From contig JAFDZS010000008.1 in assembly GCA_018266775.1 (NCBI GenBank), positions 372,001 to 436,000 on the forward strand: DNA of 64,000 bases, read 5' to 3'. The translations under genes and the position numbers were made by a program. Within the stretch, counting starts at the first letter, position 1. Every line of letters starts with the position of its first letter. Source of the stretch: Bacteroidota bacterium (GTDB lineage Bacteria > Bacteroidota > Bacteroidia > Chitinophagales > Chitinophagaceae). Of the stretch, positions 55,950 to 64,000 are shown one piece after another. Under the pieces are notes generated by a model. It was not told where the DNA came from. It ran no database searches and saw only the letters and a list, made by a program, of their open reading frames with translations.

Positions 55950-55972
55950 TAATGTGTAAAATAAACACATTA
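55950..55972 (-). promoter_or_regulatory. Palindromic operator before the amylase gene
   Basis: TAATGTGT (55950-55957) and ACACATTA (55965-55972) form perfect 8-base arms around a 7-base spacer. The core TGTGTAAAATAAACACA (55953-55969) matches the two sites in the susC promoter. Confidence 0.7.
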
Positions 55973-55984
55973 AAGTTTATTCTG

Positions 55985-56015
55985 CAAATAAAGTTTGAAA
56001 CATGTAAGTCGACAA
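55985..56015 (-). promoter_or_regulatory. Promoter of the amylase-regulator unit
   Basis: On the minus strand TTG (56015-56013), 20 bases, then TTTATTTG (55992-55985). The operator lies just downstream of the predicted start of transcription. Confidence 0.45.
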
Positions 56016-56234
56016 GGGTGTTTTAAACATGCTGGTCTCCCGCATTTACTATTATAAAACGCTTTGTTAAGCAGAACTGGTTCAATACGTTGGGGTTGAT
56101 AATTGAATCAGCTGAATGATTAAATGGTACAGAAAATAAACCGGCTATTAATACTTATTATTATAGGTTTCGAATGAAGACCATTACATTTGCTATCATT
56201 AATATGATGTCATTAAACACTACAATCAATTGCG

Positions 56235-56900
56235 TTGCCTAAATTAATCCTATACCTGATTTATTTTTCCGTGCTGGTATGTGCCTTAATTTTCGATGCC
56301 GGTCACATGAATGAATATTTCCTGGCTGTCATCAGTATCATCCAGGTTTTAAATATTATTTCAATTTACATTTTATATAAAAGGAAAATTGTGTACGAGG
56401 CTGCACTTATGAAAATAGAAACACAAACTTCTTTAAAGGATTTGATAATAATTATACTGTTAATGGTGCTTATATTCGGAGTCCATTTTTATGTGTTCAG
56501 CCCTGATACAAGGCCATTTTTTGGAAGATATGTTTCAATTATTATTTTATCTATGATCATTCAATTTATGATTACAAAAGACAAAGTAGTTCCCTCACTA
56601 TATATTGAAAAAAATGTGGTAACTGTAAATACACTCTTCATTAAAAGTTACGACCTGGCTGCATTACATAAAATATATTACGATGGGTTCAGTGAACAAT
56701 ATATTTTATGATTTGCAAAGAACAAAAAATTGAAAATAAAGAAAAGCGCTTTTGAACAGAAAGAATTGAATGCCTTTTTAGCCCTGATGATAGTAAGATA
56801 TCCGAACCAGGTTGAAATATCTGACAATATCAAAAATGAAATTGAAGCGCTCCCGGTTTCTGTTAGGGGTTTTGACGGTATCAGTCTTTCCATTGAATAA
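56235..56900 (+). pseudogene. Small membrane protein gene interrupted by an in-frame TGA
   Basis: The first 158 codons encode four hydrophobic segments and a C-terminal segment (SLYIEKNVVTVNTLFIKSYDL) that looks like the start of a PH-like domain. After the TGA at 56709-56711 the same frame continues for 62 codons (FAKNKKLKIKKSAFEQKELN and onward, ending VRGFDGISLSIE) to a TAA. The continuation reads naturally as the rest of that domain. The open frame has no ATG at the 5' end; TTG is the first usable start. Family not recognised. Confidence 0.65.
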
Positions 56901-57038
56901 ACATAGCTTTTACGGCATTATCTATTCCGAATCTAATGAATAATGAACCCTTTAGCAGAACAGCTGATATAAGACATTACATTTTGGAAGCTGGAGCCCT
57001 GACAGTTTCATGCTATCTTTATCTTGTATCTTCAATCC

Positions 57039-58247
57039 TTACTTCTTCTTATACTTCGTTATCCAGCCGCCACCACCACAATAAGTGCAGGTGGTCCAGT
57101 GGGTACTACTGGTGGTAATAGTACTGAAGATGCCCTGGTAAGTATGCGAATAATCCAGCACTTCCATTCGTCCGCTGCCAAAACAGATTGGGCACTTCAC
57201 CGTTTTACCCTGGGGTTCGGGTTGTTTGTATAAATTAGGATTCACAGTTCCGGTATTGGTATACGTTGCACCATCGTAGGTATAGTACTGCAGCTTGGGC
57301 GGTGCCGGGTCAAATGTTTTCAAATCAAATGGCCGTTGTTCTTTGTACGCATCAAGAAAAGCCTGTGCAATCGTCCGTATTTTTTCCCGTTGGTCTGCCG
57401 ATAAACTGGCCATCAATTCCTGCGCTTTTAAATCCGATATCGCACCCGATAATAACTGGTAGCCGAGCTTAATATCTTTATCAGCTGCCTTCTTTAACTG
57501 AGCAGACACCATGGCGGTTACCTTTTCTTTCGTAATATCTTCTGCCAGCAAAGTTTGCGTGTATTTTTTAGAGGCATCCTCTGCAGTTTCAATATTCATC
57601 AGCCCGGGGGCATATAATTTAGTCAATGAATCGATGCTTTGCTGTTCTGTTTGATAACCCGGTTTAATAAAATGTATGTTTAATGTTACTTCTTCAGTTT
57701 TACTAAATGTCATCCAGTCATCATAGTAAGCGCTCATATCAGTAAACTTATTTTTTTCATTTTCGGGTGTATAATTGATGGCCTTCACTATGTTGTCTAA
57801 TTTTTCTTTTAATGCAGTAAGCATCGCTTTATTTTCCGGTTGCCTGGGCATCCGGATTAACAGCGCCGTCCATACCCATTGCACGGTTCCTGCGTCCCGG
57901 TTTATTTTCTCGCGGTGAATGGTATTTTCAATAGCGCCCGGAAAACGTATGATGGATGAATAATAGGGCTCGCCGAAAGTTTTGTTACCAAGAAAAGAAT
58001 CTGCAAGGTTTTCAAGCGGCATATCCGGATCAAGCACAAACAGGGAAAGCTTGTCGATGGTTTTCTTAACATTATATGCCAGTGTATCCGTTATCGGTGG
58101 CTCCTTTACAGGGGTATTTTTTTGAGGAGTGGACTTAACTGCCGGCTGCAGTTTGGTTTTCGAAACAGTACTGGTTTTTTGTGCACCGGCAAATAATGAC
58201 GGTATCAATACAGCTGCAGTAAAAACAAGTCGTATAGCCTGTTTCAT
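57039..58247 (-). CDS. Exported protein with a C-terminal double CxxCxGxG motif, unknown
   Basis: 402 residues from MKQAIRL. Signal peptide (cleavage near FAGAQ), a basic Pro-rich linker (to about 60), a helical middle and a C-terminal 50 residues with CPICFGSGR and CTYCGGGGW, two zinc-knuckle-like motifs of the DnaJ cysteine-rich type. Zinc binding is likely; a role in protein handling in the envelope is only a suggestion. The upstream in-frame ATG at 58277 was rejected as it would precede the signal peptide. Confidence 0.6.
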   Translation of the reverse strand: MKQAIRLVFTAAVLIPSLFAGAQKTSTVSKTKLQPAVKSTPQKNTPVKEPPITDTLAYNVKKTIDKLSLFVLDPDMPLENLADSFLGNKTFGEPYYSSIIRFPGAIENTIHREKINRDAGTVQWVWTALLIRMPRQPENKAMLTALKEKLDNIVKAINYTPENEKNKFTDMSAYYDDWMTFSKTEEVTLNIHFIKPGYQTEQQSIDSLTKLYAPGLMNIETAEDASKKYTQTLLAEDITKEKVTAMVSAQLKKAADKDIKLGYQLLSGAISDLKAQELMASLSADQREKIRTIAQAFLDAYKEQRPFDLKTFDPAPPKLQYYTYDGATYTNTGTVNPNLYKQPEPQGKTVKCPICFGSGRMEVLDYSHTYQGIFSTITTSSTHWTTCTYCGGGGWITKYKKK

Positions 58248-58315
58248 AGTTTGGTGGTTTAAGCAATAAATGTACACCGTACCGCACAGTAAAAAAATAC
58301 CAGCTATTGGGTATA

Positions 58316-58363
58316 AACTTCAGGCGTCTTGACGGTTCTGAAACCGTCAAGACGCCTGAAGTT
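58316..58363. repeat. Perfect 22-base inverted repeat
   Basis: Arms 58316-58337 and 58342-58363 are fully complementary with a 4-base loop (CTGA). It begins at the stop codon of the amidohydrolase and lies before the start of the zinc-knuckle protein. It may end transcription, but the T-tract on either side is weak; the length and G/C content resemble dispersed REP-type palindromes. Confidence 0.85.
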
Positions 58364-60000
58364 CATTTTTTATACACCTGCTTGCCATTAATAAAAGTTT
58401 GCAGCACCGATGCTTTCAGTATTAGTGATGCATCGCACTGCATCAGGTCGGTATCCAGTATAATAAAGTCTGCTGCTTTTCCTGCTTCAAGGCTGCCTTT
58501 TTCTTTTTCTTCAAAAGCGGCCTTAGCTGCCCAGATGGTCATGCCACGTAAAGTTTGTTCACGGCTTAATGCGTTCTCCATCTGGAATCCACTGGCGGGA
58601 AACCCTTTGTTGTCCTGCCGTACCACCGCAGCAAAAAATGTTTTAAAGGGTGAAATATCTTCTACCGGAAAATCGGTACCCAATGGCATCCATCCATTTT
58701 CATCCAGCAATTGTTTATACGCATAAGCCGTTTTTATTCTTACGGGACCCAGCCTGTCGCCCGCCCAATACATATCGCTGGTGGCATGTGTGGGTTGCAC
58801 AGAAGGTATGATATTGTTGGCACCAAACAAATCAAAATCTGCCGGGTTAATCACCTGTGCATGTTCAATACGCCAGCGTTTATCATTTTTCCCTTTCAAT
58901 ACCGCTGCATAAATGTTCAGTATCTCCCGGTTGCCGCTGTCGCCAATGGCGTGTGTACACATTTGAAAGGGAGTATTGGCCAGTTTGGCTGCAACAGCTT
59001 TAAAATGTTGCGGATTGCTTAATAAGAACCCTTTCCAGCCCGGCTTATCACTGTAATCCTGTAATAAACAGGCACCGCGGCTGCCCAGCGCACCATCGCC
59101 ATATAATTTAAATCCGCCAACATGTAACAAAGGTGTTTTATACACGCCTTTGGCAATCCACCGGTCGTAGTAAGAAGAATCATCACTCAGCATAGCATAG
59201 ATCTTCATCTTAAGGTTGCCGGCTTTTTGTTCCGCATCCACCAATTCCACCGTATGTTCGCTGATGCCGCAATCATGCACCCCGGTAAGCCCCAATGCAA
59301 AACAGGTTTGTTGTGCCTCATTAAAATATTGGCGGGCCAGGCTGTCGCTAACGGCAGGTATTATTTTCTCAACCAGCTCCATTGCATTATCAATTAATAT
59401 CCCGGTCAGCTTTCCTTCTTTCATTTCAATACTGCCGCCATTAATACTGCTGTTAATGGTAACGCCTGCAAGGTCAAACGCTTTTTGATTGGCTAATGCG
59501 GCATGCCCGTCAATCCGTTTTAAAAATACGGGCCGGTTGGGAAACAGGGAATCCAGTTGGTCTTTACGTGGAAATTCTTTTACTGTCCAGTCATTCTGGT
59601 CCCAACCTCTTCCGTATAACCATTCCATGGGTGCTTGTTTGCTGTACGCTATCATTTTATTGACCACATCATCGAAAGATGTTGTACCCACCAGGTTGCA
59701 TTTCCATAGATCGGTGGCATAACCGGTAAAATGGCAATGGGCATCTATCCAGCCGGGGAAAATAGTTTTGCCTTCTGCATTCACTTCTTCTTCTCCTTCA
59801 TATTCCTTTAAGATCACATCATTGGTGCCTGTGGCAACAACTTTCCCATCGCTGATGGCCATTGCTTCTGCAAGGGTGTTACCGGCATCCACCGTATATA
59901 TTTTTGCATGGTGTACCACCAGCGTTACTTTTTGCCTGAACTTACAGGCCGCACAACTTAAAAGAATCAAACCGCCCGTTATCCATTTAGATAGCATCAT
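58363..60000 (-). CDS. YtcJ-like metal-dependent amidohydrolase, lipoprotein
   Basis: About 545 residues from the paired ATGs at 60000/59997. A lipoprotein signal peptide (LLSCAAC) is followed by an amidohydrolase_3 domain: metal ligands H-x-H in GWIDAHCHF, THAIGDSGN, WRIEHAQV and the PLGTDFPVE block. The family hydrolyses amide or N-acyl bonds of unknown substrates. The upstream frame to 60087 overlaps the divergent ligA promoter and was rejected. Confidence 0.88.
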   Translation of the reverse strand: MMLSKWITGGLILLSCAACKFRQKVTLVVHHAKIYTVDAGNTLAEAMAISDGKVVATGTNDVILKEYEGEEEVNAEGKTIFPGWIDAHCHFTGYATDLWKCNLVGTTSFDDVVNKMIAYSKQAPMEWLYGRGWDQNDWTVKEFPRKDQLDSLFPNRPVFLKRIDGHAALANQKAFDLAGVTINSSINGGSIEMKEGKLTGILIDNAMELVEKIIPAVSDSLARQYFNEAQQTCFALGLTGVHDCGISEHTVELVDAEQKAGNLKMKIYAMLSDDSSYYDRWIAKGVYKTPLLHVGGFKLYGDGALGSRGACLLQDYSDKPGWKGFLLSNPQHFKAVAAKLANTPFQMCTHAIGDSGNREILNIYAAVLKGKNDKRWRIEHAQVINPADFDLFGANNIIPSVQPTHATSDMYWAGDRLGPVRIKTAYAYKQLLDENGWMPLGTDFPVEDISPFKTFFAAVVRQDNKGFPASGFQMENALSREQTLRGMTIWAAKAAFEEKEKGSLEAGKAADFIILDTDLMQCDASLILKASVLQTFINGKQVYKK

Positions 60001-60024
60001 AAAAAATTTTTTCAAAAGTACTAA

Positions 60025-62163
<2,139 letters not shown>

Positions 62164-62255
62164 TGAAATTGTTTTTATATTTAGCCTAACTTTATAACCT
62201 TATTCATTATGGCTAACCGAAAATTAGCTGACACAAACCTTAAAATGCTAACGCA

Positions 62256-62819
62256 ATGATCAAAAAAATTCCTGGCGAAACTTGGAAACCTATCCAGTTC
62301 TCCGGTCACAAAACACTACGAAAAAAGTATGCTGTATCATCTTTGGGCAGGGCTGCAAGTTACTCCGAGAATGTTACTGAAGATGGTAAATTATTAACCG
62401 GTTCCATCACCTCAGGTTACAGAACATTAAATCTTCATGTTAACGGTGGTAATGGTACGATTTACATTCACCGTGAAGTAGCAAAGCAGTTTTGCAAAAA
62501 AGCATCACCCAAGCATAAATATGTGATTCATGTGAATCATAAAAAGCAAGATAACAGTTATAAGAATTTAAAATGGGCTACATTAGAAGAAGTGAGCAGC
62601 CACCAGCAGTTAAGCCCTGAAAAAATTGCCTATAAAAAGCGCCAGGCTAACCGTACAGAAGGCCTGAAATTAAATGCCAACCAGGTTAAAGCCATTAAGG
62701 ATATGATCAAAAATCCTAAACGCAAATTAACCTATAAGCAAATTGCTGTTAAATATAAAGTGAGTGAGATGACCCTTTACCGTATTAAAAGCGGCGAAAA
62801 CTGGGGCAGGGTGAAATAA
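62256..62819 (+). CDS. NUMOD4/HNH-like protein with C-terminal helix-turn-helix
   Basis: 187 residues. An N-terminal NUMOD4-like segment (GETWKPIQF...KYAVSSLGRAASY), a degenerate HNH region (IHREVAKQFCKK, VIHVNHKKQDNSYKNLKWATLEE, with H, N and W at expected places) and a C-terminal helix-turn-helix (LTYKQIAVKYKVSEMTLYRIKSGENW). Related proteins are homing-endonuclease-like or chromosomal relatives with unknown roles. It stands alone between ligA and a terminator. Confidence 0.75.
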   Translation: MIKKIPGETWKPIQFSGHKTLRKKYAVSSLGRAASYSENVTEDGKLLTGSITSGYRTLNLHVNGGNGTIYIHREVAKQFCKKASPKHKYVIHVNHKKQDNSYKNLKWATLEEVSSHQQLSPEKIAYKKRQANRTEGLKLNANQVKAIKDMIKNPKRKLTYKQIAVKYKVSEMTLYRIKSGENWGRVK

Positions 62820-62847
62820 GATAATAATCTATTTCAATATTAAATTT

Positions 62848-62881
62848 AAAGGGAACCGGGTTTCAGCTCAGTTCCCTTTTT
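62848..62881 (+). terminator. Intrinsic terminator after the HNH-like gene
   Basis: AAAGGGAAC (62848-62856) pairs with GTTCCCTTT (62871-62879), then T. Confidence 0.8.
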
Positions 62882-62886
62882 GTTTG

Positions 62887-62902
62887 CTGTACATTTGTAC
62901 AG
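62887..62902 (+). promoter_or_regulatory. Promoter -7 element within a palindrome before the DUF2461 gene
   Basis: TACATTTG (62890-62897) matches TAnnTTTG and is embedded in CTGTAC-attt-GTACAG (62887-62902), which could be an operator. Confidence 0.4.
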
Positions 62903-62917
62903 TTTAAAAATTAATTT

Positions 62918-63577
62918 ATGATACAATCCTCCACACTGCAGTTCTTAAAAGATTTAAGAAAGAATAATAATAAATCCTGGTTTGACGCTAACCGCAAAAG
63001 ATACGACCAGGCCAAAGAAGATTTCATTTCACAGGTTGAAAAAATCATTGCCGGTATTGGCCAGTTTGATACGCCTGTTGCTGCATTAAAAGCAAAGGAT
63101 TGTATGTTCCGCATCAACCGCGATGTGCGTTTCAGTAAAGACAAAAGCCCGTATAAAGTAAATATTGCCGCTTATTTTAACCGCAATGGTAAAAAAGCTG
63201 CAGGTGCAGGATATTATATGCATATAGAACCGGGCAATAGTTTTGTTGGTGGTGGTATCTGGATGCCCGAACCCAAAGAACTGGGGCAGATCAGGCAGGA
63301 GATTGACTATAATTTTGACGCCTGGAAAAAAATCATGAACAATGCGGCATTTAAAAAAGCTTTTCCTAAAAGTGTGGAAGGTGAAGCCCTGACCCGGCCA
63401 CCCAAAGGTTATGACGACAGCAACCCTGCAATTGAATACATTAAAAAGAAAAGTTTTGTGGTAATGCACCAGTTTACCGACAAAGAAGTATTGGATAAAG
63501 CTTTTATAAAAAATGTGCTGCAGGTATTTAAAGCCATGAAGCCATTGGTTGATTTTATTAATGCCGGAACGGAATAA
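62918..63577 (+). CDS. DUF2461 family protein
   Basis: 219 residues beginning LQFLKDLRKNNNKSWFDANRKRY, with MFRINRDVRFSKDKSPYK and YYMHIEPGNSFVGGGIWMPEP, which are the hallmark blocks of DUF2461 (TIGR02453). The function is unknown. It is a single-gene unit. Confidence 0.92.
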   Translation: MIQSSTLQFLKDLRKNNNKSWFDANRKRYDQAKEDFISQVEKIIAGIGQFDTPVAALKAKDCMFRINRDVRFSKDKSPYKVNIAAYFNRNGKKAAGAGYYMHIEPGNSFVGGGIWMPEPKELGQIRQEIDYNFDAWKKIMNNAAFKKAFPKSVEGEALTRPPKGYDDSNPAIEYIKKKSFVVMHQFTDKEVLDKAFIKNVLQVFKAMKPLVDFINAGTE

Positions 63578-63602
63578 CCAGGTAAACCATTATTCAACCA
63601 GG

Positions 63603-63658
63603 AGCAGCAAGGGAAAAGCAAAATAAAAAAATGGCTGCCTTTCCCTTGCAGCTTTTTT
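63603..63658 (+). terminator. Terminator after the DUF2461 gene
   Basis: AGCAGCAAGGGAAA (63603-63616) pairs, with one mismatch, with TTTCCCTTGCAGCT (63640-63653), followed by a T-run. Confidence 0.65.
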
Positions 63659-63684
63659 TACATTAAATCGTTACCGCACTTCAA

Positions 63685-63714
63685 AAAAATGGCCAGAGAT
63701 AAAAATCTCCGGCC
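63685..63714 (-). terminator. Minus-strand terminator near the right end
   Basis: GGCCaGAGAT (63691-63700) pairs with ATCTCcGGCC (63705-63714); on the minus strand a run of T follows (63684-63690). It would serve the partial minus-strand gene at the window edge. The 220 bases between that gene and this hairpin show no reading frame I can support. Confidence 0.6.
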
Positions 63715-63937
63715 TTGCTTACCTCTGAAACCACAAGAAAAAAAGGTAATAAATGTCTTTATTATAGATATTATTAGTGAATAAGTTTGTTAACTGGAGT
63801 TACAGTAAGCTGAATTGGATAATAAACCCGGGTATTGCACTGCAATTTCCCTGAAGCTTTAAATAAGATTGGAGTTGGATTAAATAACCTAGCAGGATGT
63901 AAAAATAAGGTTTTTTTTGAAGTTACGTAATTTATTT

Positions 63938-64000
63938 TTATTTAATTTTTGCAAAAGATCTCAGTTCCCGGTCGGCAAATTCATACACTTTTTTCTTCTT
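63938..64000 (-). CDS. 3' end of a gene cut by the window edge, unknown
   Basis: Twenty codons and a stop on the minus strand read KKKKVYEFADRELRSFAKIK. The frame is open to the window end and a minus-strand terminator lies beyond it. Too short to identify. Confidence 0.35.
   Translation of the reverse strand, partial: KKKKVYEFADRELRSFAKIK

Noticed and set aside
56936-57118. 60-codon open frame on the plus strand
   Set aside because: It overlaps the 3' end of the zinc-knuckle protein gene and has no domain or signal that supports it.

Overview
The window comes from the chromosome of a member of the phylum Bacteroidota, most likely the family Chitinophagaceae. The supporting evidence is a SusC/SusD/SusE-type glycan uptake locus, a type IX secretion (T9SS) sorting domain, Bacteroidota-style promoters (TTTG, about 19 bases, TAnnTTTG), methionine synthase split into two genes, a bTHX ribosomal protein gene, and families typical of the phylum (DUF4286, DUF3137, a Nudix-type sugar regulator). 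Species assignment is inference.

Layout. 0-6.2 kb: a YceI-like protein, then a methionine synthase locus (metH N-terminal and C-terminal genes). A DUF1016-type nuclease gene sits between the two halves, and the C-terminal gene carries an in-frame DUF559 nuclease-like insertion. 6.2-15.7 kb: housekeeping and unknown genes (DUF3137, methyltransferase, exonuclease III, the DUF2339/DUF3999-like pair, DUF4286, HU, bTHX, PdxH). 15.9-18.9 kb: an ECF sigma factor operon with a membrane-anchored barrel protein and a lipoprotein. 18.9-19.4 kb: a non-coding repeat cluster. 19.4-27.7 kb: pyrH, a FAD/Fe-S oxidoreductase and the rplM-rpsI-rpsB-tsf operon.

27.9-42.3 kb is the most unusual part. Four tightly packed minus-strand genes encode an inner-membrane protein, an SH3b plus trypsin-like protease, a large exported protein with a barrel-like C-terminus, and a CHAP/NlpC-like hydrolase with two peptidoglycan-binding modules. 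Next to them are a Reg_prop sensor kinase divergent from a clostripain/caspase-like peptidase, an orphan response regulator, and a second two-component operon. Three different peptidase folds in this stretch lack any visible signal peptide.

42.6-55.9 kb is a polysaccharide utilization locus, all on the minus strand: a secreted GH13 amylase with Ig repeats and a T9SS tail, a Nudix-fold transcription regulator, SusC, SusD, two SusE/F-type lipoproteins and a GH53 endo-galactanase lipoprotein. A shared 17-base operator-like motif lies at the start of both the amylase and susC transcription units. 56-64 kb holds a membrane-protein gene broken by an in-frame TGA, an exported zinc-ribbon-like protein, an amidohydrolase lipoprotein, ligA, an HNH/NUMOD-like protein, a DUF2461 protein and the 3' end of a further gene.

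No tRNA, rRNA, CRISPR array or recognisable insertion sequence was seen.
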